This document shows positions 11,201 to 21,687 of a stretch of DNA of 64,000 nt, one piece after another. A model generated the notes under the pieces. That model had not been told where the DNA came from and ran no database searches. It worked only from the letters and a program-made list of their open reading frames with translations. Location of the stretch: assembly GCF_010183535.1 (NCBI RefSeq), contig NC_071332.1, positions 4,898,001-4,962,000 on the forward strand. Reading direction: 5' to 3'. Origin of the DNA: Caenorhabditis remanei (Eukaryota > Nematoda > Chromadorea > Rhabditida > Rhabditidae). The position numbers and the translations under genes are program-made. The first letter of the stretch is position 1. Every line of letters begins with the position of its first letter.

Positions 11201-14146
11201 CGCTCCACCGAAACTCAGAAAATTTTGGCGGAAAACTATGCAAATTCGCTCCAGTACTAAATCAGGAACATCCCGATGGAGCGCATTTTCTTAATTAAGC
11301 TTTCAAAATTTGGGAAAATCTATGCATACGCGCTCCAACGACAACTTTCTCAACATCTTCGTCAAAAAAACTATGCATATGCGCTCCAGTAAAATCGTTT
11401 AGCAATTCAATAGAGCGCATTTACTTTACAATCCCATCCTCTCTTTTCAGATTCCAAAAGAAGCCAAAAACAGCTGAAAATGAAATGAAATGAGAGGGGG
11501 AGCACACACGGGGTATTTAATGCATATTTCTCCTCTCTGGCGCCTCTTCTCCCGTATTCTCTGCGCCAATCGATTAAGAAGAGAGCTCCAGAGAAGGAGG
11601 CGATGAGCCGAGAGGAGAGGAAAACAAGAAGAAGGGGACGGCAATGTGCCTTCTTTGGTAGAAAAAGAAGAAGAAGGCACAAAGTGAATAACAAAACAGA
11701 AATGAGGGAGCCACCAACGACTAACCAATGAATCACTATCCAGAGCGGCGGCCATCTTTTTGCAAATCGAAGAAGTTCCAAAGTCGAGAGGTTGAATGTT
11801 TCCAAAGTTGCCGGTCAGTGTCCACCAGGTTCTGGAATGAAAAGATTAGAAAAGTGGGAAACTTGAATCCAAAGTGTCAGGAAGCGCGCTCTATTGTTTA
11901 TGTATTAGCTCTGCACAATTCTTACAACTGCGCTCCACCGAAATGCCCTTGAAAAATTTCTCTTTTTCTCTGCGTCTCTCAATTTCGCACACAATTTTCT
12001 TTGGTTTCGGTAGAGCGCGGTTGTAAGGAGCGTGCCGTGCAAATAAGTCAGTCCATTTCAAAAGTGCATTCTCGTGTGTTGGATAGCTCTTTCATCCCAA
12101 AATTTTGGTCAGTGTACTGTAGATTTTTAATTTTAAAGTCATTTTGATACGAACTCTTCCTGAGAAATAATGACTAATTTGAATGAAAACAATTCAATTT
12201 CCCCAATAAAATCAATTGATCATAATTTTCTCGATAGAATTCATACAGAAAATTGTCAACTGCGAAAATGACGTTCTAGGTCCGGACTGTGAATTGAGAT
12301 CAATTTTTTAAGCAAAATGATTACCTAAGTTACAATAAAAATCTCTTAAACATAATCGGTCTTAAAGATGATAAATTCAAGAGATCATGATTTTCAAGGT
12401 AGGATTCATACAGAGAAATTCTATTCTTAACTACAAAAATTATATAGATTTTTACTATACATTGGACTGAAAATTATGACAAAGCATTGATTCTATACAC
12501 TCTGAAATCCCTAACTTTCAACTATTGAAAATTCAATTTACAGGAAATTTTGGAATAGGACAAGTGCGCTCTACCGTAATTAGAAAAAAGGTATTATGAA
12601 ATGAAGAGACGCAGACTACAACAAGCAATTTCTGAAACTACATTTCGGTAGAGCGCACTTTCTATGATGGGTGTGAAGTGGCGGATTTTAATGGAATTTT
12701 TCGATATTCGCGCTATTTGGAGAAAAGAAAATCATTTTAATCGCCATTTCAGCTCAAATCGGAGGAAGAACAAGTCTTAGAACTTAGAATTCAAAGCACA
12801 ACCTCCCTGGAAAATGGGCGGAGCCTAATTTATATGATTCCTCTAAAACCTAAAGAAAAACTCACTGGCTTTCATTCATCACTTCCTCCTGTGTCCGAAT
12901 CTGTACCGGTGCGATGTCAGCCGTCGTCACCTCGTGATCTTTCAGACATGCCGCGATTTTTTCATCGAAATTGCCAACGAGGTCCTGAATCAAACGACGT
13001 TTTTTAATTTGTCTGTAATTGCGCTCCACCGGACTTTTTTCTCTCAATGGAGCGCACTTCCAACAAACCTCAAGGGACCCGGAGAACTCGTCATGTAGAC
13101 GTTCCTCATCGCTGTTGCAGTTGCTGTTGCTGTTGTGATGTTTCTCGTCCGACGAGTGACTGAAACTCAAAATTTTCGTATTTTTTCGTATTTCCAAATT
13201 TCTCACTCTCTCTCTTTCTCTGGAGGCTTAATGCCCCCCGCATCTATACAGATCGGATAATTAGATAATGTGTCATTTTGAAGAAGATGCACTAGTGGAC
13301 CCCCATCCTAAGTACCCTTCTTCGAGAGAAGAGAGACACTCGTTGGCTCATTCTCTCGTTGTGTTCAATTGGTTTCGGATGGGAATGGCAGGGGTGCTTA
13401 GAAGAGTGGTTTTATAGCTTCGTTCCGGGGTGTGTGATGAGTTTTTGAAACTCTAGAAAGTGCGCTCTAACGGAATTTCGGTTTGTCAGAATTGAGAGGT
13501 TCTGAAAATCGAGATGAAAAGTGAATTTCGGTAGAGCGCGGTTGCATGTCTACGCGTTCTTTTTTCAGATCGAAATCAAGTTCTGGAGATGTTTCTTTGA
13601 AATTTCGATAGAGAGCACTTTCTCCTTTTTTTCAATGTGCTAAGGATTCACAAAGATCAGCTTTTGTGCTCTACCGGATCTTCAATAGAGCAAAACTCGT
13701 TTTTTCAAAGATTTAAACAGATTTTCCGTAGAGCACACTTCACTACTTCTTTTCCAAGATGATAAGGATTTAGGAAACCTAGCATTCGCACTCTTACAGA
13801 TCTTCAATGGAGCATGACTCGTTATTTCACTGTGAGCGCTATTTCAAGGATTTTGAGTATTCGTATCAGCACGGCACCCTTCTTACGACCGCGCTCTACC
13901 GAAACCAAAGAATATTGTGTGCGGAGAAAAATAGACGTTTCTCAACGGCAGTTCGGTGGAGCACACTTGTAAGAACTGTGCCAAGCTAATAGATAATCTT
14001 GACCCATTTTCCCAAAAAATTTCGAATTCCAAAACTCACGTGCTCAAATTCTTATTACTATCGATATCCTCGTCGTCGCACGAGGCGAGCGGTATGTCCG
14101 GTACACGTAGATCGGCGGCTTCCATCGCAACCTCTCCAAAACGCAT
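8267..14146 (-). CDS. unc-76: UNC-76 / FEZ family axonal outgrowth protein (9 exons)
   Basis: Exons in order of transcription: 14146-14040, 13159-13069, 12984-12866, 11831-11726, 10772-10596, 10517-10361, 9667-9565, 9233-9019, 8361-8267. They join in frame to 389 residues. Two blocks identify the FEZ family: residues about 67-141 (FDEKIAACLKDHEVTTADIA, EEVMNES, TLTGNFGNIQPLD) and about 253-389 (LVDELAHRDELDYEKEMKNS, LPQYLTATIPY, VPTLLTDYILTHVCP). FEZ proteins are acidic, partly coiled-coil cargo adaptors for kinesin-1; in C. elegans UNC-76 is needed for axon elongation and bundling. The N-terminal part has a His/Asn/Ser-rich low-complexity stretch (about 36-60). The start follows an upstream GA-rich region. 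The gene is nearly 6 kb for 1.17 kb of coding sequence because introns are loaded with short foldbacks. Orthology is confident; only the first ATG versus the internal MEAADL methionine is open. Confidence 0.93.
8560..8733. repeat. Foldback with GAATTC ends and GGCCACGCCC arms
   Basis: The left arm (GAATTCATTTTTATCTGTGC, then a GC-rich part with GGCCACGCCC) is repeated inverted at 8660-8733. It lies in the last intron of unc-76. A shorter relative with the same GAATTCA ends and a GGGGGCGTGGC core lies at 46190-46286. Confidence 0.8.
9280..9525. repeat. Foldback family R7 copy 1
   Basis: Arms include AAATCACGCTGATTTCAAAT and its inverse, with GGTCTGGTATTCGAGAAAAA in the centre. In the unc-76 intron between exons 7 and 8. 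A second copy is at 15733-15957. Confidence 0.8.
9826..9964 (+). repeat. Foldback family R1 copy
   Basis: TTAGCACGGCACGCGTCTTA at the left and the inverse ending TGTGCCGAGCT at the right; same internal GAAATTGTGTGCGAAATTGA. Lies between unc-76 exons 6 and 7. Confidence 0.85.
10312..10346. repeat. Minimal GCGCTC foldback
   Basis: A short form of the R1 family: GTGCTCTATTGAGATT then CTCAGTGGAGCGCAC, able to form a small hairpin. It lies immediately 3' of the unc-76 exon 6 donor. Confidence 0.6.
11006..11148 (+). repeat. Foldback family R1 copy
   Basis: Full-length copy with CGCTTCTTACAACCGCGCTC at the left and the inverse at the right, in the unc-76 intron between exons 4 and 5. It is surrounded by solo ends (10961, 11195, 11276, 11325, 11375-11425). 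Confidence 0.85.
11904..12044 (-). repeat. Foldback family R1 copy, reverse orientation
   Basis: Same element as at 11006 read on the other strand: CTTACAACTGCGCTCCACCG at the left and GGTAGAGCGCGGTTGTAAGG at the right. In the unc-76 intron between exons 3 and 4. Confidence 0.85.
12564..12666. repeat. R1-related foldback, about 100 bp
   Basis: AGTGCGCTCTACCGTAATT at the left and the near-inverse ATTTCGGTAGAGCGCACTTT at the right; the interior differs from the long R1 element. Confidence 0.7.
13016..13062. repeat. Short GCGCTCCACCG hairpin next to an exon
   Basis: ATTGCGCTCCACCGGA and the facing TCAATGGAGCGCACTT enclose a pyrimidine loop in the 84-base intron between unc-76 exons 2 and 3, so the hairpin fills half of this small intron. 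Confidence 0.7.
13458..13545. repeat. R1-related foldback, about 85 bp
   Basis: AGTGCGCTCTAACGGAATTT and the facing AATTTCGGTAGAGCGCGG. Diverged half-sites follow at about 13600, 13668, 13725 and 13790, all in the first intron of unc-76. Confidence 0.65.
13866..13990 (+). repeat. Foldback family R1 copy
   Basis: CAGCACGGCACCCTTCTTAC at the left and the inverse ending AACTGTGCCAAGCT at the right; lies 50 bases downstream of unc-76 exon 1. Confidence 0.8.
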
Positions 14147-14920
14147 ACTTTTAGATTGGTTGGGTCGGGTTGGATAAAACGAAAGGAGAAAATGCCTTTT
14201 TTGGGGGGAGTTGGGGACACAAAAAGAAAACGATGGGGACGACGGAAAAGGCAAACTGGGGAGGAGAAGACGTCGGAGAGAGAGAGAGAGGCCAACCAAC
14301 TAAATGAATGCTCTCACTCTCTATCTGTGGTGGGCTCTTTTTCTCTTTTGGCTTAAGGAAACGACGACGACTGAAGAAGAAGAAGAAGAAAAGAGAAGAA
14401 ACAGAGCAGCCAGCAGTAGTCACTCTCTCTCTATGCGCAACGCCGAGCGATGAGAGAGAGAGAGAGAGACTCAGACATTGAAACCGCATATGTATTGGAT
14501 CTCTTCTCTAAAGAGAGAGTGTGGAGACCCAGAAGTTTCGGAAGGGTGTATACATATCGGAGGGAAAAAGGGGACGACGAGAAATACGAAACCCCTCTGG
14601 CCACTCTCGCTCCTTCCACAAAGAGAAAAGAAGAAAAAATGAGAGAAAATGTGAAACAAGTATCCGGCGACATGCACACACACACAGATGAGCCATGTCG
14701 GTTTTGTTGGGCGAGAAACAGATTGATTGATGAGAAGATAGAAGGAGGAGGATTGTTGCGGTGACATCTCTATTTTCAGATGAGATGAGATGAATTGTTG
14801 TGCGTTCTAATGGTTGGAGGGGAGTGAGGTTGAAAGATTTGGAGATGAGTTATGCATGAATGAGAAGCAGAAGTCACGGGGTTTCGAAATATGTTGTTCA
14901 GATTTTGACTAGGATCAAAT
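14147..14920 (-). promoter_or_regulatory. Upstream region of unc-76, GA-rich
   Basis: Sequence 5' of the unc-76 start. It contains repeated GAGAGA runs (about 14277-14292 and 14452-14470) and purine-rich tracts such as AGAAGAAGAAGAAGAA. These produce long overlapping ORFs on both strands that I regard as low-complexity artefacts. Plausibly promoter or 5' UTR, but no specific factor site is claimed. Confidence 0.4.
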
Positions 14921-14927
14921 TCGGGTT

Positions 14928-15300
14928 AGTTCAGGGTTGGGAAATTCCGGGCCGGGCTGACAAAAAATTCTTCCGGCCCGGCCCGGCCCGGTCGGCCCGG
15001 ATTCAAAAAATGTACACCATTTTTTCCACAAATTTCTGCAAAATTTTCATTTAAAAAAGTCAAAATTCTCAAAATTTCTCGTACGCTAATGTTTTTACCG
15101 ATATTCTAAAACACAGTCGAAAAATCCACTTTTTTGCAAAAAAAAATCAAAAAAAATTCAAGATTTTTTCAAAAAATTTCAAATTTCTACAGGAGCCGGG
15201 CCGACCGGGCCGGGCCGGGGCGGGCCGGGCCGGGCCGAGAAAAATTTCTCAGTCGGGCCGGCCCGGCCCGGCCCGGCCCGGAATTTCCCAACCCTGGGTT
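14928..15300. repeat. Foldback with CCGGGCC arrays
   Basis: Outer arms CAGGGTTGGGAAATTCCGGG and the inverse CCGGAATTTCCCAACCCTG flank arrays of GGCCCGGCCCGG on each side of an AT-rich core. The GC-rich blocks stand out sharply from the local base composition. A lone GGACCGGACCGGCCCG fragment at about 62432 may be a relative. Confidence 0.8.
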
Positions 15301-15367
15301 AGTTAGAAGAGTTAAAAGATCGCAAAGTTAAGAGCATCTAACTCAGACATTAAATTTGGAAACCTTT

Positions 15368-15505
15368 ATTAACGCGACACGCTTCTTACAACAGCGCTCT
15401 ATCGAAACCGAAGAAAATTGTGTGCGAAATTGAGTGACTCAGAGAAAAAGAGACAGGGCATTTTGGTGGAGCGCAGTCATAAGAACTGTTCCGAGCTAAT
15501 AGATC
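15368..15505 (+). repeat. Foldback family R1 copy
   Basis: CGCTTCTTACAACAGCGCTC at the left, GGTGGAGCGCAGTCATAAGA at the right; slightly shortened interior. Confidence 0.8.
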
Positions 15506-15732
15506 AGATCTATTCGAATCGGAAGTTAGAACTTAGGGATTCTGAAAACATTATCAAATCTAAAAGATCTAAAAGATTGCATCTAAAAGATTCTCTATCT
15601 CGGGTAACTTAGATGCTAGAGAAGTTCGGAATTCAGATTCGAATCAATCAAAATCTCTAGATTATTCCAGACGTGCGGTTTTCGAAACTTTGATCTAGTA
15701 CCGACTCGAATCACAATACAGCAACACTTGCT

Positions 15733-15957
15733 AGGGAAGGTCTCCAAGTGACCGTGGAATTAGAGGTGATTTATGTCATTGGAAAGCTGAAATCACGTTC
15801 ATTTCAAATATATATTATGCTTTTGCTCTCGAGGTCTGGTATTCGAGAAAAACGAGGGCAAAGTTTGGTAATGACTGTTAAGTAGTCCAAACTTTGATTT
15901 CAGCTTTCCAATAATATAGGTCACATCCCCTAACTCCTAGGTTACTCGGAGGACTTC
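15733..15957. repeat. Foldback family R7 copy 2
   Basis: Shares TCAAATATATATT, GGTCTGGTATTCGAGAAAAA and the TTTCAGCTTTCCAATAATAT arm with the copy at 9280. Ends are GGGAAGGTCTCC and its inverse GGAGGACTTCCC. Confidence 0.75.
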
Positions 15958-16493
15958 CCTAGTGAGTTCTCACATGATTCTGATCATGGCCAGTTTTCAA
16001 GATCGGGATTCTAGTTCTTTCACGACTACTAACTCGGAGAAAGAAATATACAAAAACTACTCAAAATCGGTATTTCTAGATTCCCAAAATTTCTCACTAA
16101 CATCTCCCTGAATCATCACAAACGAAGTTACGAAATCAGAGTTCAGCCAACGGAAAAAAGAGAACACAGTTAATTCGTCGGGAGAGGAGTGTCAGGTGTT
16201 GAAATAGAGAAGTGGGTAGAGGACTACATATGTTTAGGGTGTGGTTGAAATGTGGGTTTTTGGAGACAAATTAGGGGGTTACAAGGGAGAGAGAATTGGG
16301 AAAGTACAGTTTGGTTACTGAAGTTTTTGGAAAAGTTAAGGAGAATTTGGGTAGGAAAGTGGAATTTCCAGATGAAACTAAAGGGATTGGAAAGCTGAGA
16401 GGTCATGAGGATTCTGAATCCGTTGTCAGACTACTTTTGACACTTTCAGTGTTATGCAATATCTGGAAACGGCTTCAAAATTCAGAAAAGTTC

Positions 16494-16628
16494 TTACAAG
16501 TTCTTACAACTGCGCTCCACCGAAATGCTCTTGAAAAATGTCTCTTTTTTTCTGAATCTCTCAATTTTGCACGCAGTTTTCTTCGGTTTCGGTAGAGCGC
16601 GGTTGTAAGAAACGAGCCGTACAAATAT
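16494..16628 (-). repeat. Foldback family R1 copy, reverse orientation
   Basis: CTTACAACTGCGCTCCACCG at the left and GGTAGAGCGCGGTTGTAAGA at the right. Confidence 0.8.
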
Positions 16629-17515
16629 CTGAAAACAGATTCAGAATCCTTACAATTTCAACTTTCCTCTCATATCATAGTTCAAAATCTATTGGAACAG
16701 GGCATTACGATTCTACTGCCGAAGGTCTTCGTACTCTTAACACAACTTCTCAAATTCAGAAGGCACTAGAAGCCCTTTCCTTCTCCTAAAACTAATTTTA
16801 TTAGCCTAATTATCCAAACAAAACCAACAAATTCAGAAGACACCATCTTTAGAAGGGGGGCAAGAGAAATTGAAAGTTGTGTTGTTGAAAGTCTTTCCCA
16901 AAATTTTACGATCAAATAATTGAGAAATCGAGAGAAAAATTCTCGTTTTCTACTTCTGAATGATAAAACAAACATACCAGAAATTTTGGAAAAAGCTGAA
17001 AATCGCTTTTTTTCGATTCTTTACGGAAAAAATACCCTAAAAATGCAATTTTCGCACCAAAAACCGACCAAAAACTCCAAAAAACTAGCGAACCAAACAA
17101 AAGATTGCCTCAAAAAGAAGTGAAACTTCGTATGTTTACAGCATATAACAATGAGTGATTTATGCCCTTTTCTTCTCCCACCAGTTGGCTTCCTCTCAGT
17201 CCATTTGAGCACTTTTCGAGGCTCTTTTTTGGTGAAAGTTTCGCACCTGCTCTCAGAGGAAAAGGAGAAAAACTAAATATATGACAAACAATTTGAGTTG
17301 TTGACTATTTGGTTAAAAAGAACAAAAAAGAGAGAAAAGTTTACGAAAAAAGAAGAAAAAGAGGGAAATGGCATGCACTTTTACACTGGGATGAGCAGAG
17401 GAGGAGGAGAGAAACGTTTCAAAAATTCAATTTTTAAAAGCAACGAGAAAAGTATTAAGGGGAAAAAATGACCTGGAAAATTCAACAAGAGAAAACACTT
17501 TTATTCAAATTTTAA
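16629..17515. other. Intergenic DNA
   Basis: AT-rich DNA downstream of the J-protein gene and upstream of unc-76 (both minus strand). ORFs here are short and composition-driven; nothing recognised. TTTATT at 17516-17521 reads AATAAA on the minus strand and is a likely polyadenylation signal for the J-protein gene. Confidence 0.5.
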
Positions 17516-17555
17516 TTTATTTCTAAAAAAATATAACTTCTAAATTCTACTTTTG

Positions 17556-18967
17556 TCATCGAACTGGCTGGGAATCTTCTAGAAGTCGTCGTGCTTGGAG
17601 CCGCCTGAAACAAAACATGATTAGTGTCGAATTACGCCGTAAATCCCTCACCTGATATACAGTATATTCGCTGCAATAAGCGCCATTACTGTAGCCGCCA
17701 AGACACCTAACAACCGGTTTTTTCGCTTTTCCTTCAGATATTCTTCTTCGGGATTTCTGAAAATTCTTCGATTTTTGGTAAGAATCCAAAATGTATATTT
17801 TCCAACCTAAAATGGGAGTATACTGTAGTTTTCGACTTTTTTCGGGCGTCCGGTATCACGTCTGCACTCCATTCGGCTCGTTGGATATTCCGACGTTGTG
17901 TTGACATTTGTTGTGTTTTCAGAGTGGCCTGGAATACGGGAAATAGTCGATTGAAGAGAAAATATGACAGTTTTGGAAGAAAAAAGCGGAAATTGTAAAA
18001 TTTTTTTCGAAAATGACAATTTTGACTCGAAAAATATATAATTTCGATTAATTTTTGTCTTTTTTAAAATCAGAATCTTGCAATGAAATCATATTTTAAA
18101 GAAAAAGCGGCGTTTTTGACTTGAAAACCTCACTTGACTGTTTTTCATCGAACAAAATCCGCATATTTGCCTCCACCTGGATAAAATCCAGGAAAATGCA
18201 TTTTAAAATGCTTCGAAAATGACAATTTTGACTCGAAAAATATATAATTCCGATTAATTCTTGCCTTTTTTTAAGTCAGAATCTTGCAATTTAAAACATT
18301 TTCACCAAAAAATGATATTTCTGACTTGAAAATCCAATTTTATGAATTGTTTTTCATAGTTTTTCATCAATTTTGCATCTACCATTCAATGAATTCCACA
18401 TGTTTTTATCCTCCATTAAAAATCCGCCTTCTCGACTCGTCGCCATATTTTTTTTTCGAAATGACAGTTTTGACTCGGTAAAATGTAATTTTGAATAATT
18501 TTTGCCTTTTTTCCAATCAGAATCTTGCAAAATTAAAGCATTTCTCAAAAAAAAAAGCGATATTTTTCTGTTTTCCATCGATTTTGCATCTTCAATAAAC
18601 TCCGCATATTTCACCTCCATCAGAAATCCTCCTTCTCGACTCGTCGCCATATCGTATTCTTTTCGTTTCTCTTCATTTCTCAACACATCGTACGCTTCTT
18701 TGACAAGCATAAACTGCTCTGTTTCCGAGGCGCCCGTTCTCCACCCAACGCGACTATCTTTCTTCGAATTTTGGGACGAAGATTGGTCGGGATGGAGCTG
18801 GAATTTCAGGGTTTTTTTCAGCTTTTTCTTCTTATAAAAACCTGCTTAGTCTTGGCTAAAAATGCATCTCGAATTTCCAGCCTTGTCGCTGTTGCAGGCA
18901 CTCCGATTATCTCATAATAATTCTTACGCGTAATATATGAAGCTAACAGGCGTTTTGATGATATCAT
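17556..18967 (-). CDS. J-domain protein with C-terminal membrane anchor (DNAJC4-like)
   Basis: Exons 18967-18842, 18797-18615, 17928-17807, 17756-17652 and 17604-17556 join in frame to 194 residues. The N-terminus (MISSKRLLASYITRKNYYEI) is basic and could be a mitochondrial signal. The J domain follows, with the HPD motif at 44-46 and its last helix ending EEKRKEYD. A short basic linker (NIQRAEWSADV, ARKKSKTT) leads to one membrane helix at about 159-178 (LLGVLAATVMALIAANILYI) and a basic tail. This order resembles human DNAJC4. J proteins stimulate Hsp70 ATPase. Exons 3-5 are well supported; the exon 2 end (GAG/GTGAAA at 18615) is less sure because the region just downstream is a tandem array containing copies of this exon's 3' end. 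The gene lies 164 bases after the TMBIM-like gene on the same strand, suggesting a shared operon. Confidence 0.78.
18006..18660 (-). repeat. Three tandem copies of an exon-intron boundary segment
   Basis: Three units of about 205-245 bases (about 18006-18212, 18213-18455, 18456-18660) each contain ATGACA(A/G)TTTTGACTCG, then TCAGAATCTTGCAA, then a stretch matching the 3' part of J-protein exon 2 (minus strand GGATTT...ATGGAG...TATGCGGA). The right-most copy is contiguous with the real exon; the middle keeps MATSREGGFLME then diverges; the left-most keeps only the KYADF-like part and hits a stop. Confidence 0.75.
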
Positions 18968-19130
18968 ATACTATTTCGAGAGCTGGAAATACAACAATGG
19001 GGACATTTACGGTTTTTAAGCAGAAATATTGGTTTAGAACCTCTTTCATTGGCAAAATTCGCCAAAAACATCAGATTTCATCTGAAAAACCGGAAGAAAG
19101 CAATAAAAATCACAGAAATGACATCAAAAA

Positions 19131-19859
19131 TTACACAGGAATCCGACTGAACATCCAAACTACCGCCTGCGGCCAATCCTTTGGCCCCAACTTATCCATG
19201 AAATGACAAATATGAAAATTGATATAAAAAGAGACAATTAAAGATAAAACGAATACTGGAACATATGGAAATGCAAAAATTGAGAGAAAAGTGGGGAGGA
19301 GAAATGTGTTGATTAGACTAGTAATGATTAAAAGAAGAAGCATGCGAGACGAGGAGAAAATTGAATAATTTTGAAGGGTATAAAATATAAGCTCACAAGT
19401 GTTCATGAAGATTATAAAACAAGAAAAGTAGACGATTTCGGTGTCAAAAAACAGAGAAAGTGCAGTAAATGAGAGAAAAATCGCGAGGAGATGAAGAATA
19501 AATACAGGAATTAGTAGAAGAGATGGGCGATTGATAGAAGAGATTCGTTCAACGAAAGTTATTAATAATTTGGAGACTATTGGAAGCGGGGTGCATAGAT
19601 AGACGAGGATTCGGTACTGTTGCACGAATTCTCGAACTCCTGGAGTGATGAATAGTGTCATGTTGCCTGGAAAAACCATTTTATACAGGATTTTTCAAAA
19701 AAAGCACCTACCAATCGCAAAAATCAAAAAAATAGCCGATATCACTGCGAAAACTTTCCGCGAATAAATCATCTTCTTTCTTGTATTCATCGCTCCGACC
19801 GCCATTTTCAGATTCCCATCTTCTGGGAACTCGTCGTCCTCTTCCTCAATCGTTCGCAT
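19131..19859 (-). CDS. TMBIM / Bax-inhibitor-1-like multipass membrane protein
   Basis: Exons 19859-19712 and 19666-19131 join in frame (intron 45 bases) to 227 residues. A charged N-terminus (MRTIEEEDDEFPEDG) and the RKVFAVISAIFLIFAI start of the first helix are followed by six or seven hydrophobic segments. The C-terminus reads HICHFMDKLGPKDWPQAVVW, resembling the HxLMHKLSPEEYVLAA end of TMBIM4-type proteins, and YTLQ between helices also fits. The match is distant, so the family call is an inference from topology and these motifs. TMBIM proteins act in ER or Golgi calcium handling and cell survival. The gene starts 242 bases after the otub-1 stop and ends 164 bases before the J-protein start, all on one strand. 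Confidence 0.65.
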
Positions 19860-20100
19860 CTATGTGCATATTAGTTTTTGTTTCTTAAAATTGAAAATCT
19901 GACTTGTTAGTAGGGTTATTGTGAAAGTACACATATTAATCACAAATTAGTATAATATCTTTGCATACAGGAATTGGCAATTTATCTTAAAATCAATCAA
20001 AATATCACTGGATGATGAAGAAAATAAATAGGATTATGAGAGAAACTGGGAAAGAAAGAGACACTCGAATGAAAGCTAAACAATTATTATACAAGATGAA

Positions 20101-20973
20101 TCATTGTGCAACAAGGTTCCTGTAAATGAGATCATAATGGCCTGGACGGTAGAGAAGAGTGATGTCGGGCGTCACGTTGTCGGCTTCATCCGGGAGATCG
20201 TGCTGATATCCGCCATTCGGTGCCTCCGATCGATCCATATATTGGATACGAAGACGGATTCCGGTGGCACGAACGAGCGCCATAATCGACAAATGGTCAG
20301 CTTCCTTCCACATCGCCTCGATTTCCGTCTCGCAATACTGTTGCAGCGTCATTCCTTCGGCGATGAATGGTGCGTACTCCTCACAGTTGTCTTTCAAGAA
20401 TCCAGAGGTGATTAGACGGAAGTACATCAGCAAGTAATTCGCCGTTCCATCATCATTGAGATTCTGAAATACTTCTGCTTCGGTGTACTTTCCATCACGA
20501 ATCTTCTCGAGGAATTCGATGAAAAACTCGCAGAAGTCACTGCACGTCCAATCGGGGAATCCAAGCTTAACAAGCTTCGCCATCCATTCTCTGCCGGTGT
20601 CGATGAATTTGATCAGTCTCTCACGGTCTTTCATCAGAATCTCGACGATTCCGACAAGAACTGCACGGTAAAAACAGTTTCCGTCGCCTCGAATGAAGCG
20701 AATGTCCGAGTAGATGGCAGCGAGCTCGTTGGCTTTGGTGAAGAACGTGATGGCTGAGACGGGATCGTATAAACCGGCCAGGGCGTAGAAAGGGAGTTTA
20801 TCACCGACGAGAGGAGACGCTTTTTGCTAAAAAACTGAAATATTCAAGAGAAAATTGGAGTTTATTGGTACCTCATCTTCGATTTGCTTCAGCTGTTGGT
20901 CTTGAAGGAGAAGATCGTCTTCTGTCATCGCTGCGGTGCTTGTTGGTTTGTTCTCGTCCGTCTCGTTGGCCAT
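20101..20973 (-). CDS. otub-1: Otubain deubiquitinase
   Basis: Exons 20973-20872 and 20826-20101 (intron 45 bases, acceptor TTTTTTAG) give 275 residues. The peptidase C65 signature FIRGDGNCFYRA places the catalytic Asp at 82 and Cys at 85; the catalytic His is in RPGHYDLIY at 264 with Asp266 next to it. The Asp-Gly-Asn-Cys block and the C-terminal GHYD motif are intact, so an active cysteine protease is expected. Otubain-1 removes Lys48-linked ubiquitin and also inhibits E2 enzymes. The start ATG is followed by a short acidic tail (MANETDENK, TEDDLLLQDQQLKQIEDE) like that of human OTUB1. An acceptor (TTGTTACAG) lies just upstream, fitting trans-splicing. Probably the first gene of a three-gene cluster with the TMBIM-like and J-protein genes. 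Confidence 0.95.
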
Positions 20974-21063
20974 TTTTGATCTGTAACAAGAAAAATTATA
21001 GAAAATAGAGTTTTTAGCTGAATATCTCAATTTTTGAGCAAGAACAATGTGAAATGGAAACAT

Positions 21064-21687
21064 TATGAGCAGAGCGATTAAAGTTTTTCAAAATTGAAAA
21101 GCCACAAGATACTGAACACTGCTTAAAATGAATAGATTTGCATCAGAACAAAGAAAAAGAAAAGATTTGCCAACAACAGGATGACTTTTTCGATGCCATG
21201 TTCACTTTACGAAAAATTGCAGAGAAACCAGTTCAAAAGCTTAAGGAATCCTCTTTTCGGCGAGTATTCTGTCTTGAAGTTAGAGTTTTCTTTCAAAAAA
21301 TATGCTGAACGGCCGGAAATACATCCTGAGGAAATACTGGCTCTTACATTCTAACAGAATCGTGAAAAATGCACCGAAAACTAGTTGTTTTCTATTGGAA
21401 GTTGTGATTTTTAACTTTACGAATACGTAAAATTCATTTAAAATGAGGAAATAAGATTGAAAAAGCAAAATTCTTTTCGCAAATGATGAAATTAACTTTG
21501 GAAAAATGTGAAAATGATTTTTTTTCCAGCTGGTCCGCAAGTTCACCTCCACGACAAATTGCACTGGATTGCGGTTTGCAGACCGTACTCCTTGAGAGAT
21601 TACGGTAATTATTCGTTATTTTTTCATCCGTTTTTCAAGGTTTTCCTGAAAATTCATCAGGATAACTGATTTAAATGTGATATAACT
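21064..21687. other. Intergenic region between divergent otub-1 and rap-2
   Basis: About 620 bases of AT-rich DNA between two genes transcribed away from each other; it should hold both promoters. No specific element identified. Confidence 0.4.

Noticed and set aside
11407..11805. 132- and 102-codon minus-strand ORFs
   Set aside because: They overlap unc-76 exon 4 and run through its donor into the intron; the spliced UNC-76 frame explains the coding signal.
14036..14767. Dense overlapping ORFs on both strands
   Set aside because: Caused by GA/TC-rich low-complexity DNA upstream of unc-76.
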